Below, one piece after another: positions 1 to 10,322 of a DNA stretch of 64,000 nt. The stretch lies in NCBI RefSeq assembly GCF_014839805.1, contig NC_051119.1, forward strand, positions 9,045,245 through 9,109,244. Direction: 5' to 3'. Origin of the DNA: Manduca sexta (lineage: Eukaryota; Arthropoda; Insecta; Lepidoptera; Sphingidae). A program made the translations under genes and the position numbers. The first letter of the stretch is position 1, and every line of letters starts with the position of its first letter. The notes beneath the pieces were generated by a model. The model was given only the letters and a program-made list of their open reading frames with translations, was not told the DNA's origin and searched no databases.

Positions 1-110
1 TGCCAAGTTCTGAGGTTACAAACACTTAAAAAAATTACACGAAAAGTTTATAACCTCCTCCTTTTTTGAAGTCGGTTAAAAATATTTTAAGTTTAGCAAT
101 TGATAGCTGA
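1..110 (-). mobile_element. Fam-M repeat fragment
   Basis: On the minus strand this reads AACCGACTTCAAAAAAGG followed by AGGAGGTT, the signature of a repeat very common in Lepidoptera. Related fragments lie near 1.35, 3.4, 3.6, 9.15 and 19.35 kb. It runs off the window edge, so its far end is unseen. Confidence 0.6.
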
Positions 111-499
111 ACTTATAGCAACTACTACCAAGCCTCTAACATTGTTTTATAGTATAATCCTGCTTTTTAATTATACAATTTACGTCCAGCATTACCTGTA
201 CGAAGGATGGTCATTAACTTCGCTTCCAATAAATTAGTATGCCGCCCAAATGTTGGACACATCTGCCCGGCCTTATTAGCTCGTTCCATAAATAAGTATA
301 ACCGGATTTTCCGTTAATACCTTTTCTAATTTGACTTTGTTTACGTGAAAATATTATTCTATGATTTAAGTGGTGTTTATTTAAAGGGTTTGTTGGATTT
401 GTAGATGGAATTCGATTTTACGATCGGTAATTAGAGTTGTATTCGAAAATATAATCGACAAATTTACTATTTAATAAAAACATATAAAATATTCTTTTT
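111..499. other. Unassigned AT-rich stretch
   Basis: No frame, RNA gene or recognised repeat is visible. It ends in a T-rich run that belongs to the poly(A) tail of the next element read on the minus strand. Confidence 0.5.
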
Positions 500-745
500 T
501 TTTTATTGCTCTAAATGACCAACACCTTGAAATACAAAATATTGTTTGATAAGTACTCCACTGCGCTCGCCATTCTGAGACATGAGATTTTAAGTCTCAT
601 TATGTCCGGTAGTTACACTATACAATGTCCGTCAAACCGAAACACAATAGTGACTACGCACCGTTGCTTGGCAGCAGAAATAGACATTGCGGTGGTACCT
701 ACCCAGACGGACTCTCACATATGAGAGACCTACTACTAGTAAACT
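500..745 (-). mobile_element. Fam-A SINE-like element, internally deleted
   Basis: The plus strand runs from a T-rich tract through CCAACACCTTGAAATACAAA, TCTCATTATGTCCGGTAGTT and GCAGAAATAGACATTGCGGT to CTCACATATGAGAGACCTAC. That is the reverse of the fam-A consensus. The part next to the poly(A) tail (the GACGAGACGAGCTTGCCG segment) is missing. A 69-codon frame at 515-724 lies wholly inside the repeat and is incidental. Confidence 0.8.
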
Positions 746-1299
746 GATTTCTTATATTCGACTTAGAACTGAATCGCTTTAAAAGGCGGCAGAGACGGGT
801 CAACCACTTTTTTAACGGACTTTAAAAGTATGTAAGGTTACTGTAACAATTCGTCGTGATTTTTACTATGTTCATCATCTAAATTCGCTATTAGTCACAA
901 ATCCTAGGTCCTTTGAATATCACAAAGGATTATCAAACCTATAAATCATTCTAGACGATATCATAACCTCTATTGCAAATGAATTAATATCGGAGTAGAA
1001 TGCATAGGATGGCGAATCAATCTATTGCCATTAGTTCTGCCGTGAGCTGGAAACTATAGAGTTAATTAACGTAGTGCATAGAATATGTACGGATTAATGT
1101 ATTGTTGATCTTGGGGTGGACTTCTTGTATATGGGTCAGTATGGGTTAGTTGCATACGAGAATATTGAAAATACTGTGATTACATTGTGAGACTTATGCG
1201 GGTTGTAAAATAAAAACTAATACGAAATCAATTTTGAAAAAAAATACGGGACCAATCTAGAATTATATTCTTTCAAAGAAATGAAGAATTGGTTAATAA
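746..1299. other. Unassigned stretch
   Basis: AT-rich sequence with stops in all frames. No match to the repeat families defined elsewhere in the window. Confidence 0.5.
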
Positions 1300-1420
1300 A
1301 TTGTAGAATTCTGAGGCATAAACATGAAAAAAAGTACGTCGATTTGATAAACTCCTTCTTTTTTTAAAGTCGTTTAATACCGGACAAGTGCGAGTTGGAC
1401 TTACAGCTATACATACTAAA
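1300..1420 (-). mobile_element. Fam-M joined to a fam-L end
   Basis: A diverged fam-M piece (CTCCTTCTTTTTTTAAAGTC) runs directly into CCGGACAAGTGCGAGTTGGA, which resembles the fam-L terminus also seen near 63.7 kb. The adjacency suggests the two are parts of one larger element type. Confidence 0.5.
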
Positions 1421-1521
1421 AAAGTTTACTTTGATTTGCCAGTTTTCGCAAAAGAGCAATTGTGCAAAGGTTGCATTCATGGGCGCCGCCAAGATTGTTT
1501 TTAGGGAGGTGCACCTGCACC

Positions 1522-1564
1522 TTTGTAGTACCTTCTTATACACACTATAAGAAGGTACTACAAA
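1522..1564. repeat. Perfect 19-bp hairpin with 5-nt loop
   Basis: Bases 1522-1540 (TTTGTAGTACCTTCTTATA) are exactly complementary to 1546-1564, separated by CACAC. The preceding bases contain GGTGCACCTGCACC, a second small dyad. It is too short for a typical pre-miRNA, and no T-run terminator follows. It could be a recent inversion duplication or a transposon tip. Confidence 0.8.
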
Positions 1565-2402
1565 ATATATATGTTTTTAAACTAAATTCGCTGTGTTATT
1601 TGTATATGCTAAACCATAATAAAAACCTCCGTGGTCGTTTCCATTATCATTGAGTAGTTTTTTTTTTTGTGATTTGTTGCCCCTTGCACTTCCCTCACGG
1701 CGTCCATGGTTGCATTGTCAACGATATATCAGTTTTATAACTGTCCCTTTTGTTTTGTCCAAACAACATTTTTCCAAAAACTGTTATTGTTTATAAACAG
1801 CGTTTGTTTGCAACCCACCCGTCAGTTTGTTCAGTTTTTTTTCCGAAGTGACGCTTCAAATTGACCAACAAGCAGATTACAATGCAAGAACGAAATTAAT
1901 TTCCAGTGGAGTGTTCGTCGACACGGCCGCAGCTGCTTTTGACAAGCTATTCATTATGTTATAGAAAACGGACGGGTTGGGATACAGTCATAGAAGGGAG
2001 CGGGTAACATAATGCATATATTGCAATAGATGAATGAGGAATATTGGTCATAAAGCATCTCTCATTGTATGTGATTTTATATTACGCCCTAATAAAATAT
2101 TCGTCATTTGGCAATGAAAGAGGCCGACATACTTATTTGGTTAGTCGTTATCGCCACAGTGTATGTACGACAATATTAATTCGTTAAAATCACTTACTGG
2201 CGTTGGCTCAGCGACCCAAAGTGATTCTTGGTCCCCCAAAACGAGAATACAACAGGTTCTGTTCTTGGTTAAAATCGGCTTTTAGAAATCATTCTTCCTC
2301 CTTAAGCTAGAATGGATATTTCTATTAAAGCTGGGTCGAAAACGAAACTATACCTTTAGCTCAGATGTGTGACTGTTCTCCCATTCCAATAGGGCAATTT
2401 TT
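1565..2402. other. Unassigned stretch
   Basis: Contains a poly-T run near 1659 and moderately GC-richer segments at 1675-1720 and 1900-1990. No frame with protein-like composition was found. Confidence 0.45.
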
Positions 2403-2505
2403 TATTCTACAAGGTCACCGGAAGTGATTCTACTGCGTCAGATGGTAAGTGGAGTGGGGTCCAATAGTATGTCGACTGACGACTTAAATACCACCAGCAA
2501 TTACT
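2403..2505 (-). mobile_element. Fam-B element with internal deletion
   Basis: Shows the reverse of the fam-B tail (GATGGTAAGTGGAGTGGGGT, then GTCGACTGACGA) joined almost directly to the reverse of the element tip (TACCACCAGCAA). The roughly 150 bp that normally separate these are missing. Confidence 0.7.
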
Positions 2506-3138
2506 TAAGTGACCCTCACAAAGCATTTTATAAACTCTCCCCGCCACCTCTTATACACAATGATCATTTCATGCTCTAATAACGTTTCTTGACGCGCTCC
2601 TTCGCTGAATATATTTTCTTCATTAATTTCTACTAAGAAATTTTCATTTAACACAATAGATAATAATTAATTAAATTAAATTTCTGTTCTACATGTAATT
2701 CGGTTTGATTGAAAATGTTGAAATACGTAAACATTTTGTACAACAATTTGCTGGTGTTATTAAGTTTTCAGCGTTTGCAGATGTGAATTTTATGGATTTA
2801 GCAAAACAATTTTGGGTTTTAATGAAAGTAAACTAACCGTGTCAATCAACTAAACGAACTAAATTAAATAAAGTTTATCTGAGAGCTTTGTTAATAATAT
2901 TTAACGCGTTTTTTGTAATTAGACTTTTTTCCTTGTTTCAATTTTATTAAAACCTTATTTTGTGTTTGTTTAAATTTTGTTGAAGCCGTGTTTTGTGGAT
3001 ATAATAAATACGAGTAAAGTTAGTTCTACATTAGTACTGAACAGTTAAACTCTCGTCAGTTACAATGATTATGCCGGCATGTAATGATTTGATATCTGAT
3101 TTGGCAAACCTAGCCGCAAGAGCTTCTATTATATAATA
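2506..3138. other. Mostly unassigned; small fam-B relic
   Basis: Bases 3050-3084 (CTCTCGTCAGTTACAATGATTATGCCGGCATG) resemble the middle of fam-B read on the minus strand. The rest is AT-rich with no recognised feature. Confidence 0.45.
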
Positions 3139-3397
3139 CTAGCTTTTGCTCGCAGCTCCCTCTGCGTCAGAGTTTTTCTGATATAAAAGTCCCGGTATAT
3201 ATTTACCCGGAATAAAAAATACCGCGTCAGATGTTTTTGCGATATAAAACTCCCGGGATATTTTCCCGGGATAATAAGTAGCCTACGTCTTTTCCAGGAT
3301 CTCAATCTATCTCCATACCAAATAGCATCGAAATACTTTGAGTAGTTTTTAAGTTTATTGCATTCAAATAGACAGTCGCGGCAGGGTCTTTGTTTTT
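3139..3397 (-). mobile_element. Hel-1 Helitron, short form without array
   Basis: The plus strand begins CTAGCTTTTGCTCGCAGCTC, the reverse of a Helitron 3' end: a GC hairpin followed by CTAG with T outside. The interior contains paired CCCGGGATA and TTTTCCCGGGAT blocks, then CTCCATACCAAATAGCATCG, as in the other Hel-1 copies. The 5' tip is degraded into the adjoining fam-M sequence. Non-autonomous, with no Rep or helicase coding. Confidence 0.7.
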
Positions 3398-3450
3398 AAC
3401 CGACTTCAAAAAAAGGAGGAGGTAATCAATTCGACGTGAATGTTTATTTT
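3398..3450 (+). mobile_element. Fam-M fragment
   Basis: Reads AACCGACTTCAAAAAAAGGA then GGAGGTAATCAATTCG, the fam-M signature, directly abutting the Helitron 5' end. Confidence 0.65.
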
Positions 3451-3587
3451 TATTTATATATATATTATTTTATTTTTTATATTTATATATATAGATAAAT
3501 TACCCTATTAAAGATCTCTTAAAGAATACAAACGTAATGTGATATTATTTGTAAAGTAAATTAGTAAAAGTATAGAGATTCAGAATC

Positions 3588-3625
3588 CTCCTTTTTCATC
3601 ATCGGGTAAAAATAATTTGAGTTTG
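3588..3625 (-). mobile_element. Diverged fam-M fragment
   Basis: CCTCCTTTTTCATCATCGGG then TAAAAATAATTTGAG aligns with the reverse-oriented fam-M sequence at bases 56-95, with several substitutions. Confidence 0.4.
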
Positions 3626-4504
3626 CGGTCCACAAAGCCAAATTAAGTTTTAGCAGCGTAATAAACGAAATTAAAATGACCTTTTTATATTCATACATAA
3701 AGCATAATTCGTTTACTTGACCCCCAATTACTATGCAACCCCCGTGCCTTAATACACTTGTCAATAAAATCTAATTGGTAACCATCTGTAACGTGATGTG
3801 GACTCTAATTCCTTTGTATAAGGTGGGATTCGGATTAAATTAGTTTGACAACTTTTTGGTCATTGTACCTTCATCCTTTTCTCGTACAAATATATTTTTT
3901 ATATTGTTTGTTATACGGTACTTTATAGATAAACATACTGCTAAACAAAATGTTATAAATAAACAACATAATATAAAGATTACTACATCTTACGACAAAT
4001 ATTGCATAGTCCATACTCAAAATTGCTGCAACTCCATAAAATTTAAATAAACTGTGACAGCTCGTTACCTCCATTCGTCTTTTTTATCTTCTTTACCGCG
4101 TCTGCGCGCCGCCTTAATTATCTAAAAATACCTGCACTACTTTAGGACCAAAATCTCTCGTAAAACGGAGCACTTGACACCTAGTTATAGGCCATAATGC
4201 CAAGAAGGCCCGCAAACCTATCACCATAACCATAATAATAAAAACGAACCATCAACCTTTATAATAATTCTATTACGTTTCTAAATATCACTATGTAAAC
4301 TGTTTGTTGGTTTGTTCAAACAGTCTAAATACATTGAGAATACCATAGATTTTTAGCATAATTGGCAAGGGAATAAATAGGTTAGCTGATACCAGATCTC
4401 CATCACAAATAATCACATAAGAATCATGGATAGAATCCTAAAAAGAAAGAAACAGACATCAGTGGTGAGGTATTTAGACGTTGGGAAATCATGATTGGAC
4501 ACAG
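3626..4504. other. Unassigned stretch
   Basis: Two overlapping opposite-strand frames of 64-67 codons near 3860-4070 have low-complexity, AT-driven composition. I do not regard them as genes. No repeat family was recognised. Confidence 0.45.
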
Positions 4505-4795
4505 CATTGAGCATAGTAATATGATTCTGACCCACTGCTGGGCACAAGCCTCTTTACTACGGAGAAGGATTAGGCTTTAATCCACCACGCTGGCCTAGTG
4601 CGGATTGGCAGACTTCACACACCCTCAAAATTCCTATAGAGAACATCTCAGGTTTGCAGGTTGCCTCACAATATTTTCTATCACCGTCAAATCACGCGAT
4701 AATTCACAAAGAATACCCACATCGCTTCAGAAAAGTCAGTGATACGTGCCCTTGAGTTATAACCTGCGGACATTCGTCTCGTCAATTAGCTGACA
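4505..4795 (-). mobile_element. SINE-C, diverged
   Basis: Contains CCACGCTGGCCTAGTGCGGA, GACTTCACACACCCTC, GATAATTCACAAAGAATACC and ACCTGCGGACATTCGTCTCG, which is SINE-C in reverse. The tRNA-like head (A box) is damaged after ATTCGTCTCG, so this copy is probably inactive. Confidence 0.8.
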
Positions 4796-5796
4796 ACAGA
4801 CGCTTAACAACTCAAGTATTATTTATTAAATATTTCAACACTTGAAACGCATACTCAAGTTCCTATTCAAAGGTATCACAATTATACTTTTCACATATAA
4901 GTGATACATACAAGAGTCAGCCGATTGAACAGAGTGGGACAAGTTGATATGGAGAATTAGAAAAGTATGAATTGTATGTAAAGTCGAGAGCACATGTTCC
5001 TCCCCTACTTCAGCAATAACATAGGGCAGAGCGTAATTGAGCATACGGATTATTGGAAATGGAATTGGAGAATTCATTCGAGATTAAGAACCGCTAGGGG
5101 GGGGGGGGCTCCCTGCCCCTTGGTGACGCCCTTGGAAACATATATAATATGTGAAAGGCATCTCACCGATTTAGTGGTCCTACGTAACCGGGTTTCCTCA
5201 TCAAAATCAGCGCTGCAGTATTGGTTACGCTGTACTGCAGTATGGAGTTTATTTATTTATTATAATACACAGGAACATCAACAGTTCACACATACAATTA
5301 ATATTAGTTCAGTTTTGAATGAGGGGTCCCATTGTTGGCACAATATCACATATTGTATATTTTTTTTTAATACAAATATATAACCCTGTTATTTGTTCCA
5401 ACAACAAAACCTTCTTTATTTCTTTTTCATTTTTAATTTCGAGGTTTTTATCTTTAGCAGTCATGACAACCCTATCATAACTTGATCGTTTCTTTCTAAA
5501 TCGGTTTATACAGCCCTTAGGTCTAAAGTTGATCAAATACACTATAATGTAACACGAAACAAGCAAATTTGGTGTAAAGGACTAGTGTAGGAATAATTAC
5601 CGAGTTAACCTCATCTAGCCAACTCGGCCGAGACGAGGACGAGCAACCTCTGGAGAATAATATTGCGGTTATTATAAACTGAATAAACATAATGAGTTAA
5701 TTAACTACATAAATACATATAAAACGATGGTTAATGTTTTCTGGAGCGTAGGGATTCGGGGTTAATTTTTTTACAACATTTCTTTCTATCACTACA
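4796..5796. other. Unassigned stretch with a G12 tract
   Basis: A run of 12 G lies at 5097-5108, followed by CTCCCTGCCCCTTGG. TTTATTTATTTATT at about 5229 looks like the reversed tail of an old LINE. Open frames at 4994-5383 and 5309-5566 overlap on opposite strands and show no recognisable domain. Confidence 0.45.
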
Positions 5797-6082
5797 TCTA
5801 TATATATAAAAGGAATCCCTATTTCCCTTGGTCACGCCATCACGCGTGAACGGCTGGACCGATTTCACTATTTTTGTTGTTGTTGTTGTGTTTCTTATTG
5901 TCAGGAGGTTTTAATGAAAGAAAAAATTCAAAAAATTGCCCAGAAAATTAGAAAATTTAAAAAACTTAATGAAAATATTAATTTTATATAACTGTCAATT
6001 GTTTGAAATAACTGTCAGCGATCGACAGAATGTGCGCGTGCATACATAGTTAAGACAGGACAACGTCTGTCGGTTCAACTAC
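5797..6082 (+). mobile_element. Hel-2 Helitron, nearly full length
   Basis: Starts A|TCTATATATATAAAAGGAA and continues CCCTTGGTCACGCCATCACG, ACCGATTTCAC, the GACAATAAGAAA and CGATCGACAGAATG blocks, then CAACGTCTGTCGG. The 3' end should be GGTCAGCTAG but here reads GTTCAACTAC, a mutated terminus. Two other copies lie at 16.1 and 38.7 kb in the opposite orientation. No coding capacity. Confidence 0.75.
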
Positions 6083-6238
6083 ATACTACAGCAACATTCT
6101 AAAACAGCAAATTTTTAATTCATTTTTTATTTAATTACGGTACTTCAACTGTCCATATTCTTATGTCCATTATAAAGTACTAAAATCACATTTTGATGTC
6201 AAGGAGTACACAACAGTCACAAATTAGCGTTTCTAACA

Positions 6239-6362
6239 AGCCGGCATAATTGTGTCGACTGTCGAGGGGTGATCATCGCTCGTCAGTCGCCATTCTATCG
6301 GACCCCACTCCACTTACCATCAGAAGTAGTAAGGTCACACTTTCGAGCTCGTATAAAAAAAA
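6239..6362 (+). mobile_element. Fam-B 3' tail module with poly(A)
   Basis: Begins at AAGCCGGCATAATTGTGTCG, the same point where other short fam-B copies begin. It continues through GTCAGTCGCCATTCTATCGG and CCACTTACCATCAG to GCTCGTATAAAAAAAAA. The 5' head is absent, so this is either a 5'-truncated retroposon or the LINE-derived form. Confidence 0.75.
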
Positions 6363-7155
6363 ATACGCCACGTTCATAATTTTCGGTACAGAATAAAAAA
6401 ATAACAAATTAAGTAAATCTGAAATCTACAAATTACTAATCTAGGGCACCTTTTAATCAAAATATACTATGAAAAGCATCTATAAATTTACATTTCCAAT
6501 TGGGTACATGCAATAATTATTATAAAGTTAAAATTAATAATTATTTAGTGATTCAACTATACTAAATGTATTTATTTATACTTTAATTTATTAGGGTACA
6601 GATTAACACTGGCTTTAACTGAAGTTTTGATTGCGGTATTCTAATATTCTTTCTTATAATTATTGCGTAGTGTTATAAACATTTTAGAAATAGAAAAAGG
6701 TCAAAATGTAGCTTAAGGACGTGACGTCACTAGAGTTTTGAGACCTCATAACACAAGAGGGACCCATGCTAAGATTATTGGTAAAAACGTTTTCGCCTAT
6801 ACGGGCCTTAGTCTGCGAATACCTTGTAATGGTTGCAAAAAAACAACTTTTTTATTGGATAAAGAGACGAGTAATTAGTTTGTATGCTGGAAATCATCTT
6901 AATTGATTATAAATACAGGCAAAAAGTTAGAATTTGGAATGGAACTGCGCTCAACGTTTTATTTCATCGGTTATTAAATCCCATAATTCCTAGAACTAAT
7001 CAAGAAATTCACCAAACCTGAACACGAGAGCAACAGTAATGGACAAAAATAAGTAAATCCTTGTTGCTTATGCTTAAATCTATAGTAATTTTGTTTAAAG
7101 AAATTTTTTGTTATTTGCTACAAAATTTAAGCTCATTTAAGTTTTGGCCAGGGGA
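6363..7155. other. Unassigned stretch; one CRE-like dyad
   Basis: A palindromic TGACGTCA lies at 6722-6729. The remainder is AT-rich with no frame or repeat recognised. Confidence 0.4.
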
Positions 7156-7420
7156 GACACACACACTCACACCTTTTATCCCCGAAGGGGTAGGCAGAAT
7201 CGCAACTGGAGTTCCTGCTTCCCGTCGTATGTATTCCGCCTCATGATAAGGCGCATCCTACCACCAGACTCGACAGCCTATCGCCCTATCGGGCACAAAT
7301 TTCAGACTTCGGACTGATACTGATTACAATAGGGAACATCACTTCGCTCGACTCAGAATCAAACCCGAGACCTCAGCACTGCAGTCTTACCGTACAACTA
7401 CGCCACCGAGGCAGTCAACA
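7156..7420 (-). mobile_element. SINE-H, tRNA-derived
   Basis: Read on the minus strand it begins ACTGCCTCGGTGGCGTAGTT, with a damaged B box (GGTTTGATTCTGAG). It continues with GTGCCCGATAGGGCGATAGG and ends in CCCCTTCGGGGATAAAAGG. It aligns along its length with the cleaner SINE-H at 51.4 kb. Confidence 0.8.
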
Positions 7421-7924
7421 GCCGTACCGATATACAAGTACGCCACCAACACAGTAAAAAAATTGCATAGTTTAGTATAAATCCTCAATACTTCAAACCT
7501 CCGTTTTGAGGCAATTCACAGAACAAAATAACCACTATAAGTGCTGTGAATCTACCCAAACAACTATGAATACAAAACACTATTAAACAACACTTATCCA
7601 AAATCATTTTTGGGACACCATTTATTTTTCTTATAATACGACCTTGGGCCACTATCGACTCGGGGTGTTAACGGAAAAAAATAAAGTAATAAATTTGTAT
7701 CCCCATTTCATTTGCCGACGGTACAGGCGTGCCGAAGTGGATGGGGCGGGAGGGGGGAAGGAGGGGTCAAGGCAATCAGGGCCGGGATATAAAGGGATAG
7801 CCGGAGCCTCGTAAACTGTCCTGTAGCGAGATTGTATGGAATTTGTACTTGACGCAGCCAACGTATTTACTTGGTGATTTTTTGTACGTCCAGTTTTTTT
7901 GGGTATTTGATATGTGAATTAACT
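7421..7924. other. Unassigned; GC-rich block at 7735-7830
   Basis: Bases 7735-7830 are purine- and G-rich (GGGGCGGGAGGGGGGAAGGA) in otherwise AT-rich DNA. They give a 69-codon minus frame that is proline- and serine-rich. The composition resembles the pyrimidine-rich 3' UTR of the LINE at 32.1-32.6 kb, but I could not align them. Confidence 0.35.
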
Positions 7925-8095
7925 TATTATTTGTCTCCCCCTTTGCTATTGGCAATGGAAAATTATTTTTTCTACTTTAAATATATTCCGTCTATTTGAT
8001 TGATTTCTTTGCGGGTTCAGACTAGATAGCTCTCAGACTCGACAAACTTCACCGCTTGGTGTCATAAAATGGGTGTTTTATTTTTGTTCTTTACG
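7925..8095 (-). mobile_element. Fam-J repeat
   Basis: Contains TTTGATTGATTTCTTTGCGG, CTCGACAAACTTCACCG and TGGTGTCATAAAATGGGTGT, the reverse of sequence at 22.72-22.88 kb and partly at 47.05-47.19 kb. Class unknown. In two of three places it abuts fam-B. Confidence 0.6.
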
Positions 8096-8097
8096 TG

Positions 8098-8722
8098 CAT
8101 GACAAAGTAACCCCACTGCAGTGTAAGTAGAGAGGGGTCCAATATAATGTCAACTGACGAAAATGGTTACATATGACAGTCGACACAATAGGGGACCGGC
8201 CTATGCTTGATTTTGTACATTATTCTATATGTAATGGTTAATAATACGAAAAAGAAACACTTCTGCGAAAACAGCATAAAAATTGGTTAAAAAATGAGTG
8301 AGTAATTCATATTTAAAATATTGTAATGTGCAGAAGTGGGCGCGATGTGGGGATATGGCTTCATCTCTTTCTTTCGCACGCGTCGTAATTCTCGATGACG
8401 TCACATGTGGGTATATTGTCTCTTTTCTGTTTCTTGTTAATTACCCCTTCCACCGAAATTCAAAGACTTATAACTTGTTGATTTTTCACCGGATTTTAAT
8501 AATTTCTTCTGTGTTATAATTTATATTATGTTAATATTTGATAATTGTTAAGAATAAAAATGAGTCCGGTACCCTATTATGCCGGCCTATTAGAACCGGA
8601 TATACACAGGCTGACCCCGGAACGCGACATAGATACTTATGTCCGACTATGACGGGTTTTAACACCTTGTGTACGGTGGTCGCTATCCGGGCGGATATAA
8701 AATATATCCTAAAATCAGCAAA
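8098..8722 (-). mobile_element. Fam-B element split by an insertion
   Basis: The two fam-B parts are 8098-8204 (tail) and about 8582-8722 (head, with GGATATACACAGGCTGACCC and CGGATATAAAATATATCC). They are interrupted at 8205-8590. Both sides of the break carry CCGGCCTAT, at 8196-8204 and 8582-8590, as expected for a target-site duplication. Confidence 0.7.
8205..8590. mobile_element. Unclassified insertion inside fam-B
   Basis: About 386 bp including one copy of the 9-bp duplication. It contains TTTCGCACGCGTCGTAATTC, a TGACGTCA dyad and ACCCCTTCCACCGAAATTCA. No terminal inverted repeat or poly(A) tail was found. A 9-bp duplication suits Mutator-like elements among others, but the class is open. 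Confidence 0.5.
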
Positions 8723-9148
8723 ATGTGCATGCTTGAAATTATGCTTTTATTCTATCTTCATTTAATACGATTTGTTCTTAATAGGTATTTTGTCTTACTT
8801 TAAATGTAAACAATTGTAAGTCACCAGAAAAAAATATTACCCGATTAATAAACGTGGTATACTCTATTACTTTCCAGGCGATTATTTATCTACATCCCTA
8901 TTACAAAGCATTATGGATGCATTAGAATCTAAAAATGAACCGCACGACTCCAGAACTGTAGTCATAACAAGAATCAACTTTGAAACATTAGTAATATTTA
9001 TGTTCTTACTAAGCTTCTTTCAACTAAGCACGCGTGGTCTCAGTAACAAGCAATGGCGGTGTTTATTTTTTGTGAGTTGCGCGTTTTTGATCATAAAATG
9101 GGCAGTGTATACACTTATTATTAGAGGTTATTGTTATAGTTTTAAATC
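8723..9148. other. Unassigned stretch
   Basis: Holds an 80-codon plus frame (8913-9155) with no recognisable motif that runs into fam-M. I treat it as incidental. Confidence 0.4.
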
Positions 9149-9290
9149 GCCTTAAAAAAAGGGAGGTTATCAATTCGTTGTGTATTTCTTTCAATATTTG
9201 TTACCTCAGAACTCGGTCATTTCTGAACCGATTTGGAAAATGTTTTTTATTATTTGATAGTATTTACTTTCTGATTGATCCAAGTGTTTT
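9149..9290 (+). mobile_element. Fam-M repeat
   Basis: Reads CGCCTTAAAAAAAGGGAGGT, ATCAATTCGTTGTG, then TTGTTACCTCAGAACTCGGT and CTGAACCGATTTGGAAAATG. This is a longer stretch of fam-M than most copies here. Confidence 0.6.
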
Positions 9291-9988
9291 TTTTAAATGC
9301 TTTAGTAATTTGATTTTACGACTAAAATAACTAGAATAATTATGTCGTCCACGTAAACGAAAATGCGAAGATTGCTGTCTTGTGACGTTTTTAGTTTTAT
9401 TTGTTTTGCTCTATATTAAATTCTATTTCCTTGAGTACAAACTATGAATAAGCATAAATTATAATATATATTCCAAAAAGTGTTTCCTATAAACTTAAGC
9501 TTTTATATTTTATAATTTTACAGCATTTTACTTCCCTAATTTTTCAAATATATTTTATAAAATATCACAACTATATTACTCGAAATTTCAATATACTCCA
9601 ACACCAATACTTACTTTTCTTAAAAAAAACCAGCAAAACTTTATTGAAATCAATTTACTTAAAAGAAAAATACCTAATAGAAATCTTAGAAACAACCACG
9701 CTACAGCTTGCAGCTTAAAAAAACAAAATCCCAATAATTTATACCGCGTTTAGCGTCGGAATTAAAAGTAAGGTACGCTCATAATTTCCGTCGGCTGTTA
9801 ACTGCACTGATAATCAACTAACACATTTATCACTTACTGTATGGGTTTTAAGTTAGTACTGTTTACGTTGGACTTACATGATTAATGCACTTGGTACTTT
9901 ATTGAAGCAGGTTGAGTAATCGAATTCTATTTTGAATAAATGTCAATTTTTTTGTAAAAAAGAATTATTTTAAAATAGGTTTTAACTA
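9291..9988. other. Unassigned very AT-rich stretch
   Basis: Long A- and T-runs with stops in every frame. Nothing recognisable. Confidence 0.5.
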
Positions 9989-10322
9989 AAGCGGCGATAG
10001 CCTAGTTGGTTGTAGAACGGACTGCCGCGACGAATGTCCGCAGGTTCAAAACCCAATAGCACACCTCTGAGTTTTCTAAAATCATGTGTGTATTCTTTGT
10101 GAATTATCGCTTGCTTTTACGGTGAAGGAAAACGTGAGGAAACCTGCACGTCTGAGAAATTCTCTATAGGAATTCCGAGGGTGCGTGAAGTCTACCAATC
10201 CGCACTAGGCCAGCGTGGCGGACTAAGGCCTAATCCCTCTCAGTAGTAGAGGAGGCCCGTGCCCAGCAGTGGGACAGTATATAACAGGGCTGATACTATT
10301 ATTTATATTACGTTTTTACTGC
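9989..10322 (+). mobile_element. SINE-C, near full length
   Basis: Begins with a tRNA-like head: GCGGCGATAGCCTAGTTGG (A-box-like) and GTCCGCAGGTTCAAAACCC (B-box-like). Then come GAATTATCGCTTGCTTT, CACTAGGCCAGCGTGG and GCCCAGCAGTGGGACAG, ending CAGGGCTGATACTATTATT. The head would provide an internal RNA polymerase III promoter. No protein is encoded. Confidence 0.9.

Noticed and set aside
5097..5108. G12 homopolymer considered as a regulatory or G-quadruplex site
   Set aside because: A single run without further G-tracts; more likely a decayed repeat or a sequencing artefact.
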